Shown here: positions 1 to 5,834 of the stretch, one piece after another
How the letters are laid out: the number at the start of each line of letters is the position of its first letter
Numbering within the stretch: position 1 is the first letter of the stretch
Source: Actinomycetota bacterium
GTDB lineage: Bacteria; Actinomycetota; AC-67
Length of the DNA stretch: 6,942 bases
Direction: 5' to 3'
Assembly (NCBI GenBank): GCA_005883175.1
Contig: VAYV01000141.1
Coordinates: 1 to 6,942 of the forward strand
The notes under the pieces: generated by a model
Databases searched by the model: none
What the model saw: only the letters and a program-made list of their open reading frames with translations
Told to the model about the DNA's origin: nothing
Program-made: the position numbers and the translations under genes

Positions 1-648
1 CATCTCTCCGGTGATGATCTTGGAGACGACCGAGCGCCCCGGCCACGCGGGCTCCGGCGGCCGGACGATCATCCCCTCTTCGTCGATCCAGATGCCGCTC
101 GGAACGTTGACGACGCCGAACAGCTCATCGAGCGCGTGGCGGTCGTCGACGAGGGACGGATGCGTCGGTTGCGCGCGCTCGATGAACGGACCGGCCGCGT
201 CGATGCCGCCGATGTCGAGCGCGATCGTCACCAGCTCGAAGCCGCCGGGGTGGAGCTCGTCTCGCAGTTCCCGCCACACGGGCAGGTCGAAGCGGCACCC
301 TCACCAAGAAGCCCACGCGAGCAGAAGCACCTTCTGCCCACGCAGGCTGCTCAACGTGAACGCGCGCCCCTCAGCGTCGGGAAGTGTTAGTTCCGGGGCG
401 CGCGCATCGGTCAGCGCGCGCCCGCCGGACTCCGGTCCGACCGCCCAGAGATCGTGCGTCTCGTCGTGAACGAGCGCCATGCCGAGCCGCTCGGACAAGA
501 CTTCAGCGTCGAGCGAACCGTCCGCCCTGCGCGCGTCTGCCGGCACGATCACACAGCGGTCGCCCTTGCACAGCCCTTCGGGCTTGAGCTCCCAGCCCGA
601 TTGCGCGCGCAGGTCTTCGGCGCCGATGACGGGCGACGAGATGAGCAC
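1..648 (-). CDS. ResA/TlpA-like thioredoxin-fold selenoprotein with WAxxUGC motif (in-frame TGA = Sec), 3' end beyond window
   Basis: Probable thiol/selenol redox protein. Read from GTG at 648, the frame is open for 115 codons, meets TGA at 303-301, then stays open for 100 codons to the window edge. Both sides form one thioredoxin-fold protein. The N-terminal part holds SPVIGAEDL, a Cys27/Cys32 pair (GLCKGDRC) and the strand KVLLLAWASW. After the TGA come GCRFDLPVW, a strand/helix region (FELVTIALDIGG) and the cis-proline-like segment NVPSGIWIDEEG. The TGA falls at residue 116, the first redox position, giving W112-A-S-W-U116-G-C118. This matches the ResA-like WAxxUGC selenoprotein type I recall. 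GTG at 648 is the first possible start after an in-frame TAA at 660-658, and the conserved-looking N-terminus begins there. No clear Shine-Dalgarno is seen, so coupling to the DUF983 gene 9 nt upstream is likely. No signal peptide is visible. The alternative is a nonsense mutation or base error replacing Cys, less likely given the exact position and intact downstream frame. No sel genes are in the window. Confidence 0.82.
261..291 (-). promoter_or_regulatory. Candidate bacterial SECIS hairpin downstream of the Sec TGA
   Basis: On the minus strand, starting 9 nt after the TGA, a folded element can be drawn. The lower stem is TTCG (291-288) with CGAG (264-261), including one G-U pair. Then comes a symmetric 5x5 internal loop (ACCTG/AACTG). 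The upper stem is CCCG (282-279) with CGGG (273-270), closing a 5-nt apical loop TGTGG (278-274). The loop begins 22 nt after the TGA and has G at its second position. Both fit the loose rules I recall for bacterial SECIS elements: loop about 16-37 nt from UGA, and a G in the first two loop bases. SelB would bind this to recruit Sec-tRNA. In GC-rich DNA such short stems arise by chance, so this rests mainly on its place. A competing stem GCCGC/GTGGC nearer the TGA is also possible. Confidence 0.45.
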
Positions 649-657
649 GCAGGAAGA

Positions 658-1092
658 TTACTCGGAACGGTGTTGGTCGGCGGCCGACACGATCGCCTCG
701 GCTTCGTCGACCGCGTCGAGCGGCATCACCAACAGGTCGAACGCCGCCCAGATCGTCTTCGAGAACGGATAGAAGATCAGGGGCACGGTCACCTGCGTGA
801 TCGCTGCGACGAGGATGTACGGCCACCACGCACCGACGTGGCCCGTGGCCTCTTTGAAGATCAAGACGCCGAGCACAACGCCGAGCGCCATCTCGGAGAC
901 GACGAGGTTCAGTGTGTATGCACCCAAGAAGAACCCCGACGACGTTCCGCGATCGAAGAGGTATCCGCAGCCGGGGCAACGGTCGCGCATCTTGAACCAC
1001 GACCGGAAGAGGTGACCGGTGCCGCAGCGGGGACACCTCTTGCGCACGCCGCGCGCGAGCATCGTCGAGAGCCTCGGCTTCGCTGCGTCCAT
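658..1092 (-). CDS. DUF983-type membrane protein with N-terminal zinc ribbon
   Basis: Small membrane protein of unknown function. Near its N-terminus are two CxxC pairs (CPRCG and, after about 15 residues, CPGCGYLF) forming a zinc-ribbon-like unit, typical of DUF983. Two hydrophobic segments follow: one around LNLVVSEMALGVVLGVLIF, and a longer one around WPYILVAAITQVTVPLIFY running into FSKTIWAAFDLLV. The tail is short and acidic. The start is uncertain. ATG at 1092 gives 144 residues and sits just downstream of a -10-like TACCCT, suggesting an almost leaderless message. ATG at 1116 would add eight residues, using codons (ATA, GTA) unusual for this DNA, with no Shine-Dalgarno. The stop TAA (660-658) lies 9 nt before the selenoprotein start and in the same frame, so the two genes are probably co-transcribed. 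A role in redox or membrane homeostasis with that neighbour is only a guess. Confidence 0.8.
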   Translation of the reverse strand: MDAAKPRLSTMLARGVRKRCPRCGTGHLFRSWFKMRDRCPGCGYLFDRGTSSGFFLGAYTLNLVVSEMALGVVLGVLIFKEATGHVGAWWPYILVAAITQVTVPLIFYPFSKTIWAAFDLLVMPLDAVDEAEAIVSAADQHRSE

Positions 1093-1152
1093 CTCGATTA
1101 CGTAGGGTATTCCCATGCGAGCGGCCGGACACGCGCGCACCGGGAGGCGGCG
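1093..1152. promoter_or_regulatory. Divergent promoter region between the DUF983 gene and the oxidoreductase
   Basis: The spacer holds an AT-richer patch (ATTACGTAGGGTATT, about 1097-1111) in otherwise GC-rich DNA. A TAnnnT -10-like hexamer can be read on each strand: TAGGGT at 1103-1108 on plus, and TACCCT at 1109-1104 on minus. These overlap, so the two directions may compete for polymerase. The plus-strand version would leave a leader of about 38 nt. The minus-strand version would start within a few bases of ATG 1092. No convincing -35 box was found on either strand. A TACGTA palindrome lies at 1099-1104; any operator role is speculative. Confidence 0.3.
1142..1147 (+). promoter_or_regulatory. 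Ribosome binding site deciding the oxidoreductase start
   Basis: GGGAGG lies 5 nt before ATG at 1153. It fixes the start there, although the reading frame stays open back to 454, where it runs antisense to the DUF983 and selenoprotein genes. The protein from this ATG begins directly with the FAD-binding Rossmann strand. Confidence 0.7.
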
Positions 1153-2412
1153 ATGAGCGAGCGAGCAGATGTAGTCGTCGTAGGCATGGGGCCCGGCGGT
1201 GAGGACCTCGCCGGCAAGCTCGCGGAGAAGGGCCTCGACGTGATCGGTATCGATCATGGTTTGGTCGGCGGCGAGTGTCCGTACTGGGGCTGTATCCCCT
1301 CGAAGATGATGATCCGCGCGGCGAACCTGCTGGCGGAAGCGCGACGGATCCCCGGCATGGCAGGGACTTCGAGCGTCACGCCCGATTGGAGCGTCGTGGC
1401 GCAGCGCATCCGCGAGGAAGCGACCGACGACTGGAACGACCAGGTCGCCGTCGACCGCTTCGTGAAGAAAGGCGGACGCTTCATGCGCGGGAGCGCGCGC
1501 TTCATCGCGCCGGGTCGATTGTCGGTGGATGGCACCACGGTTGAAGCGCCGAAGATCGCAATCAACGCGGGAACGGTGCCGCTGATCCCGCCGATCCCCG
1601 GCCTGTCCGACGTCCACTACTGGACCAACCACCACGCGATCGAAACGAAGGACCTCCCGGCGACGCTGACGATCCTCGGCGGGGGGCCGATCGGCCTGGA
1701 GCTCGGCCAGATGTTCGGACGCTTCGGCGTGAAGGTCACCGTGGTCGAAGCCGGCTCACGCATCCTGGGACCGGAAGAGCCGGAGTCGAGCGCGCTGCTG
1801 ACCGAGGTGTTCGAGCGCGAAGGGATCGTCGTTCGGACGGGCGCTGCGGCCGAGAAGGCGTCGATGGACGGCGGTGATATCGCGTTGTCGCTGAAGGATG
1901 GATCGACCGTTCGCGGTGAAAGGCTGCTCCTCGCCGTCGGGCGGCGCGCTCCCTTGGCGGAGTTGAACGCGGCAGCGATCGGGGTCGCCGCGGACGCGAA
2001 GTTCTTATCGGTGGACGAGCGCGGGCGCGTGACCGATGGGGTATGGGCGGTCGGCGACATCACCGGCAAGGGAAACTTCGATCCGGAGATCGGATCGGTC
2101 GGCATGTCGGAGAAGAGCGCGCGCGACGCCGGCATCGACGTAAGGATCGGTTCGTATCCGATCCCTCGCTCGACGCGCGGGTGGATCCATAAAGCAGGCA
2201 ACGACGGCTTCATCAAGCTGATCGAAGATCGCGCGCGCGGCGTGCTCGTGGGGGCAACGTCGGCGGGGCCAACCGGCGGTGAAGTGCTGTCGATGTTGAC
2301 GCTCGCCGTGCACGAACGGATCACGGTCGAGCGGCTGCGCTCGATGATCTTTGCGTACCCGACGTTCCACCGAGCCGTCGAAGCAGCGCTCGACGACCTC
2401 TTATCTCACTGA
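1153..2412 (+). CDS. FAD-dependent pyridine nucleotide-disulfide oxidoreductase (Lpd/MerA-like), with apparent internal deletion
   Basis: Flavoprotein of the dihydrolipoamide dehydrogenase/mercuric reductase superfamily; substrate unknown, cytoplasmic. Domains in order: FAD-binding Rossmann motif VVVVGMGPGG (residues 7-16); redox-active GGECPYWGCIPSK with Cys42 and Cys47; NAD(P)-binding ILGGGPIGLELG (from about 174); the second FAD motif VGDITGKG (about 300-307); and a C-terminal dimerisation domain. At 419 residues it is short for a family usually near 460. The loss appears to be at residues 307-309, where GDITGKG runs almost directly into DPEIGSVGMSE. Homologues normally have about 35 residues there (FTHV..YQA..., then VTFTDPE). 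The frame is kept. The C-terminal HPT signature of classical Lpd reads AYPTFHR, with Tyr402 where the catalytic His is expected. Start supported by a strong RBS. It is transcribed away from the selenoprotein unit and converges on the SDR gene. Confidence 0.85.
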   Translation: MSERADVVVVGMGPGGEDLAGKLAEKGLDVIGIDHGLVGGECPYWGCIPSKMMIRAANLLAEARRIPGMAGTSSVTPDWSVVAQRIREEATDDWNDQVAVDRFVKKGGRFMRGSARFIAPGRLSVDGTTVEAPKIAINAGTVPLIPPIPGLSDVHYWTNHHAIETKDLPATLTILGGGPIGLELGQMFGRFGVKVTVVEAGSRILGPEEPESSALLTEVFEREGIVVRTGAAAEKASMDGGDIALSLKDGSTVRGERLLLAVGRRAPLAELNAAAIGVAADAKFLSVDERGRVTDGVWAVGDITGKGNFDPEIGSVGMSEKSARDAGIDVRIGSYPIPRSTRGWIHKAGNDGFIKLIEDRARGVLVGATSAGPTGGEVLSMLTLAVHERITVERLRSMIFAYPTFHRAVEAALDDLLSH

Positions 2413-2420
2413 GCCTCAGT
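2408..2420. terminator. Short dyad spanning the two convergent stop codons
   Basis: ACTGAG-C-CTCAGT is a perfect 13-nt inverted repeat containing the TGA stops of both converging genes (2410-2412 plus, 2418-2416 minus). As a hairpin it could form a 4-5 bp stem with a 3-5 nt loop. There is no U-tract on either strand, so it is at best a weak bidirectional terminator and may be chance. No better terminator was seen between the genes, which are only 3 nt apart. Confidence 0.2.
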
Positions 2421-3219
2421 AGTACTGCGGTGGGTCGCCGCGCATCGCCGACTGCAGGTACGCGAGCATCCCGTCCACGCCTGCCCCGTGCAGGATCATC
2501 CCGCCGTCGATAACGATGTTCTGCCCGGTGACGAACCCGGCCAGGTCCGAGCATAGGAACACGACCACCTTCGCGATGTCCTCGGGCTCGCCCAGGCGTT
2601 TCATCGGCGTGCGCTCGACTGCGCGCGCCTCCTCGCCGGGGATCTCCTTCCACGGCGCGGTCAGCCCGGTGAGGATCCAACCGGGCGAAACGGCATTGAC
2701 GCGGATCGCCGGCGCGTACTCCAATGCCGCCGACTGCGTCAACGCGATGACACCGGCCTTCGCCGCGGCATACGGCGCTTCGCCTGCGGACGGCCGGACG
2801 CCGCTGATCGACGCGGTGTTCACGATGCTCCCGCCACCACTCTCGAGGATCACCGGCACCGCAGCTTTCGTCCCGCTGAACACGCCGGTCAGGTTGAGCC
2901 GCACGACCTGATCCCACTGCTCGGCGCTGTACTCGTGCACGTTCGCGAGCAACCCTGCTCCTGCGTTGTTGAATGCGATCGTGAGTCCGCCGAAGGCATG
3001 GGCCGCATCGCGCACCGCCGCTTGAACCATCTCTGGGTCGGTGACGTCCACCTCGAAAGCGAGACCGCCGATCTCGGCGGCGGCCTCTTTGGCGCCGTCG
3101 CCGTTGATATCCGCGACTGCGACCCGCGCGCCTTCCGCGGCCATCATCCGCGCCGTTGCGCGCCCGATGCCCGACGCGCCGCCGGTGATGAACGCGCGCT
3201 GCCCCTCGAGCAGGCCCAT
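2416..3219 (-). CDS. Short-chain dehydrogenase/reductase (SDR), classical type
   Basis: NAD(P)-dependent oxidoreductase, 267 residues, normal length for a classical SDR. Cofactor motif TGGASGIG at residues 12-19; Asp37 ends the second strand (VAVADIN), favouring NAD(H) over NADP(H); NNAG at 84-87. The catalytic set is Asn109, Ser137 (NTASISG), Tyr150 and Lys154 (YAAAK). After the active site come the usual VNAVSPG stretch and, near the C-terminus, the FVTGQNIVIDGG closing strand. The tail after GGM is somewhat long (about 26 residues, ending PPQYY). ATG at 3219 is 3 nt after the TAG that ends the alpha ACAD C-terminal frame, with AGGTG at 3232-3228 as a likely Shine-Dalgarno, so it is the last gene of the steroid-like operon. 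It probably oxidises or reduces a hydroxyl or keto group on a CoA ester or steroid ring, but the sequence does not name the substrate. Confidence 0.92.
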   Translation of the reverse strand: MGLLEGQRAFITGGASGIGRATARMMAAEGARVAVADINGDGAKEAAAEIGGLAFEVDVTDPEMVQAAVRDAAHAFGGLTIAFNNAGAGLLANVHEYSAEQWDQVVRLNLTGVFSGTKAAVPVILESGGGSIVNTASISGVRPSAGEAPYAAAKAGVIALTQSAALEYAPAIRVNAVSPGWILTGLTAPWKEIPGEEARAVERTPMKRLGEPEDIAKVVVFLCSDLAGFVTGQNIVIDGGMILHGAGVDGMLAYLQSAMRGDPPQYY

Positions 3220-3221
3220 AG

Positions 3222-4267
3222 CTACCGCACCTGTGCGCTGAACGGTCCGAGCTTGTCCGGCCGCTCGTCCCGCGGCAGGCCCAACACGCGTTCGGCCACC
3301 ACGTTCTTCTGCACCTCGTCGGTGCCGCCCCCGATGTGGAACGCCGGTGCCTCGAGGAACGCGCGCGTCGGACTCCCGTCCTTCAGCAACAAGCCCTCGC
3401 CGCCGAGCAGCCGTACCCCCAGCGCCGCCGACGCCGATATACTTGGCGATCCAACGCACCGGGACGGCCGTGCGCGTGCGCGAGGGCCACCAGCCGCTCG
3501 AACGGGAACGTATAGCCGCCGGTGGCCGAGCCGATCGACATCCGCTCGAACATCAGCGTCGTCATCGCGACGCGCCAGCCGTCGCCCGGCTCGCCGATGC
3601 GGTTCTCATCCGGAACACGCACATCGGTCATGAACACTTCGTTGAACTCCGACTCTCCCGAGATCTGACGCAGCGGCCGGACCTCGACGCCCGGCGCGCG
3701 CATGTCGACGATGAAGTAGATGAGGCCCTCGTGCTTCGGCTTGTCGAAGTCGTAGCGCGCGAGCAGGATCCCGAAGTCTGCTTCGTGCGCCTGCGAGCTC
3801 CACACCTTCTGGCCGGTGACGATCCACGCGTCGCCGTCGCGCTGCGCGCGCGTCGAGACGTTGGCGAGGTCGCTTCCTGCCCCCGGCTCGCTGAAGAGCT
3901 GGCACCAGATCTCGTCGCCGGCAAGCAGGGGCGGAAGGTAGCGCTTCTTCTGCCGTTCGGTCGCGTGCGCGATGATCGTCGGCCCGGCCATGCCGAATCC
4001 GGTCACGTTGAAGGGGATGTTGGCTCCGATGCGCGCTTTCTCTTCGGCCCAGATCGCGTATTCGACGGGTCCGAATCCCTTGCCGCCGTACTCGACCGGC
4101 CAGCTCGGTGCGCCCCACCCGCCTTCGCATTGCTTGCGGTGCCACGCGCGACGCTGGTCGCTGTTGTAGCGCGCCGGGTTGCCGACGCTTTCGCGCCACG
4201 GGACGAAGTTCGCTTCCAGCCACGCGCGCGCTTCCGCGCGCAACGCTTCCTCTTGCGCTTCGCTCAT
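3222..4267 (-). pseudogene. Acyl-CoA dehydrogenase, catalytic (alpha) subunit type, disrupted by frameshift and internal loss
   Basis: ACAD of the long actinobacterial type, like the catalytic subunits of heteromeric steroid-CoA dehydrogenases (FadE26/FadE29-like). The intact part runs from ATG 4267: an N-terminal helical domain (EYGGKGFGPVEYAIWAEE), the FAD/substrate strand region WCQLFSEPGAGSDLANVST (121-139), WIVTGQKVWSS (148-158), and FERMSIG with Glu241 at the expected catalytic-base position. After about residue 268 (HAHGRP) the family pattern stops, and this frame ends at TGA 3385-3383 after an arginine-rich tail. The C-terminal end (ALGVRLLGGEGLLL, AFHIGGGTDEVQKN, AERVLGLPRDE) is intact in another frame and ends with TAG at 3224-3222. 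A short AKYIG stretch in the third frame may be a relic. From Glu241 to GGT is about 75 codons, where about 120 are usual, so some 40-50 residues are missing. Start overlaps the upstream stop as ATGA. Real decay and assembly error are both possible. Confidence 0.75.
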
Positions 4268-5433
4268 CGATCCACGCCGACCAACACGGCGCTCGTCGGC
4301 ACCCCGGTCCCGCCTGTCGCGATCGCGTGCTCGAGGCCGTCGATCTGGTTCACGGCCGTGCGGCGCACCTGGCGCACCGCTTCCGCTATCCCGTTCATCC
4401 CGTGGATGTACGCCTCGCCGAGCTGGCCGCCGTTCGTGTTCACCGCGAGGTTGCCACCGATCTCGATGCCGCCGTCCTTGACGAAGTCTTTCGCCTCGCC
4501 GCGGCCGCAGAACCCGAACTCCTCCAGCTGCACGAGCACCATCGGCGTGAACGCGTCGTACAGCATCGCGGCCTTCACATCGGAAGGTCCGAGGCCCGAT
4601 TGCTCCCAGAGCTGGCGCGCGACCAAGCCCATCTCCGGCAGGTCGCTGATGATCTCGCGGTAGTAGCTGTTCATCGACCACTGCTCGTAGCTCACCCCTT
4701 GCGACACGCCTTCGATCAGGGCCGGAGGCTGCGGCAGATCGCGCGCGCGCTCGGTGCTGGTGACGACGATCGCGACGGCGCCGTCCGATTCCTGACAGCA
4801 GTCGAGCAGCCGGAGCGGCTCGACGATCCACCGCGAAGCCTGATGGTCTTCGAGCGTGATCGGCCGCTGGTAGAAGAACGCGTCGGGGTTCGTCGCGGCG
4901 TGCTTGCGGTCGGCGACCGTGACGCGGCCGAGGTCTTCCGACGTCGCGCCGAACTCGTGCATGTACCGGCGCGCGAACATCGCGACCCATGACGCCGGAG
5001 TGGAAAGGCCGAACGGCGTGATCCACGAGTAGTGCACCATGTCGGCGGTCGGCGCCGGCTGGCGGTCGCGCGGGATGCCGTAGCGGTACCAGGACCGCTC
5101 GTTGAACGCGCGGTAGGCAACGACGACGTCGGCCATGCCGGTAGCGACGGCCATCGCCGCTTGGTGGATCGTTCCGCCGGCTGCTCCCCCGCCGTGCGGG
5201 ACGCGGCTGTAGAAGGTGAGCTCGGGGATGCCCATGTTGCGCGCGATGTCGATCTCGTCGTTGCGGTCGAGCGTGAACGTCACCATCCCGTCGACGTCCT
5301 TCGGCTCCAGGCCGGCGTCTTTCAAAGCAGCTTGGATCGCTTCGATCGCGAGCCGGAGCTCGGTCCGGCCGGAGTCCTTCGAGAACTCGGTCTGGCCGAT
5401 GCCGGCGATCGCGGTCTCGCGCGAGATGCTCAC
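4264..5433 (-). CDS. ltp2: Ltp2-like thiolase-fold lipid-transfer protein (probable steroid side-chain aldolase)
   Basis: Thiolase-superfamily protein of 389 residues, about the size of Ltp2. In cholesterol degradation Ltp2, bound to the DUF35 part of ChsH2, splits the 17-hydroxy-20-carboxyl-CoA intermediate by retro-aldol reaction, releasing propionyl-CoA. Seen here: an N-terminal thiolase start (AIAGIGQTEFSKDSGRTE); glycine-rich HGGGAAGG (80-87) where true thiolases carry their nucleophilic Cys region; LLDCCQESDGAVAIVV (209-224); LYDAFTP (291-297); and NTNGGQLGEAYIHGMNG (332-348) replacing the thiolase GHP motif. Absence of the usual thiolase Cys argues against a C-C condensing thiolase. 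Tyr249 and Tyr342 lie close to the two tyrosines I recall as catalytic in Thermomonospora Ltp2; alignment is needed. The GTG start at 5433 overlaps the MaoC stop as GTGA and has a good RBS. A ChsH2-type partner is not in the window. A generic acetyl-CoA acetyltransferase label is the likely automatic call. Confidence 0.85.
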   Translation of the reverse strand: MSISRETAIAGIGQTEFSKDSGRTELRLAIEAIQAALKDAGLEPKDVDGMVTFTLDRNDEIDIARNMGIPELTFYSRVPHGGGAAGGTIHQAAMAVATGMADVVVAYRAFNERSWYRYGIPRDRQPAPTADMVHYSWITPFGLSTPASWVAMFARRYMHEFGATSEDLGRVTVADRKHAATNPDAFFYQRPITLEDHQASRWIVEPLRLLDCCQESDGAVAIVVTSTERARDLPQPPALIEGVSQGVSYEQWSMNSYYREIISDLPEMGLVARQLWEQSGLGPSDVKAAMLYDAFTPMVLVQLEEFGFCGRGEAKDFVKDGGIEIGGNLAVNTNGGQLGEAYIHGMNGIAEAVRQVRRTAVNQIDGLEHAIATGGTGVPTSAVLVGVDR

Positions 5434-5834
5434 GGCAGCTGCACCTTCACTGTTCCGGTCACGTGGTCGCCGAGCGAGTTCGCGCCGCGCACGTCGACCT
5501 CCACCTCATTGCCGTCTACCTTCTTCACCGCGCCGGTCAGCTTCATCGTGTCGCCCGGGTAGTTGGGGACACCCAGGCGGATCGACACCTTCTTGATGAT
5601 CGCGTCGGGTCCCGACCAGTCCGTGACGAAGCGCCCGACGAACCCGTTCGTCGTCAGGATGTTCATGAAAACGTCCTTCGCCCCGCTCGCGCGCGCTAGC
5701 TCCGCGTCGTGGTGCACGTCCTGGAAGTCGCGCGACGCCAGTGCCGCAACGACGACCAGCGTCGTCGTGATAGGCACGTCGAGCGCGGGCAGCTCGTCCC
5801 CGGCGTGCACGTCGCGCGCGCGCAGCGTTTCCAT
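5430..5834 (-). CDS. chsH1: MaoC-family enoyl-CoA hydratase, ChsH1-like
   Basis: Single hot-dog fold hydratase of 134 residues. It carries SRDFQDVHHD, matching the hydratase-2 active-site pattern with Asp and His five residues apart. The segment FMNILTTNGFVGRFVTDWSG and the closing NSLGDHVTGTV strongly recall mycobacterial ChsH1 (Rv3541c). ChsH1 pairs with the MaoC domain of ChsH2 to hydrate the 17(20)-enoyl-CoA made by the heteromeric ACAD, just before the Ltp2 step; the next gene downstream is Ltp2-like, as that pathway predicts. ATG at 5834 shares one base with the TGA of the upstream ACAD (TGATG), and its own TGA overlaps the ltp2 GTG, so all three are translationally coupled. A weak GGATGG precedes the start. 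The ChsH2 partner is not seen and may lie beyond the right edge. The frame also continues upstream of 5834 as an arginine-rich shadow inside the ACAD gene; this is not coding. Confidence 0.87.
   Translation of the reverse strand: METLRARDVHAGDELPALDVPITTTLVVVAALASRDFQDVHHDAELARASGAKDVFMNILTTNGFVGRFVTDWSGPDAIIKKVSIRLGVPNYPGDTMKLTGAVKKVDGNEVEVDVRGANSLGDHVTGTVKVQLP
5442..5447 (-). promoter_or_regulatory. Ribosome binding site supporting the GTG start of ltp2
   Basis: AAGGTG lies inside the end of the MaoC gene, 8 nt before GTG at 5433. It supports this non-ATG start, which is also backed by the family-like N-terminus beginning there. Confidence 0.55.

Noticed and set aside
283..299. Alternative SECIS stem GCCGC/GTGGC closer to the TGA
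   Set aside because: Its loop would begin only about 9 nt after the TGA, nearer than the range usually given for bacterial SECIS elements, and it includes a G-U pair in a five-pair stem.
301..303. TGA as an ordinary stop, with the gene ending as a 115-residue protein
   Set aside because: The protein would end just before its active site, while the same frame continues with matching thioredoxin-fold sequence for 100 codons. A nonsense mutation or sequencing error remains possible but is less likely.
11..469. 152-codon plus-strand frame opposite the selenoprotein
   Set aside because: Low-complexity Ser/Arg/Pro composition typical of a GC-rich antisense shadow; the minus-strand thioredoxin-fold sequence explains the region.
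454..1152. Open reading frame upstream of the oxidoreductase ATG on the plus strand
   Set aside because: It is antisense to the DUF983 and selenoprotein genes, arginine/histidine-rich and without family-like sequence. A strong RBS and the Rossmann motif set the start at 1153.
3220..3459. N-terminal extension of the SDR frame
   Set aside because: It is the alpha ACAD C-terminus read out of frame; the SDR begins with its cofactor strand right after ATG 3219, preceded by an SD-like AGGTG.
3347..4663. Long plus-strand frame (438 codons) opposite the ACAD and thiolase genes
   Set aside because: Arg/Ala-rich with no motifs, fully antisense to recognisable ACAD and thiolase-fold sequence.
4264..5433. 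Classical biosynthetic or degradative thiolase
   Set aside because: The nucleophilic Cys motif and the GHP motif of thiolases are missing; sequence and neighbours fit the Ltp2-type aldolase instead.
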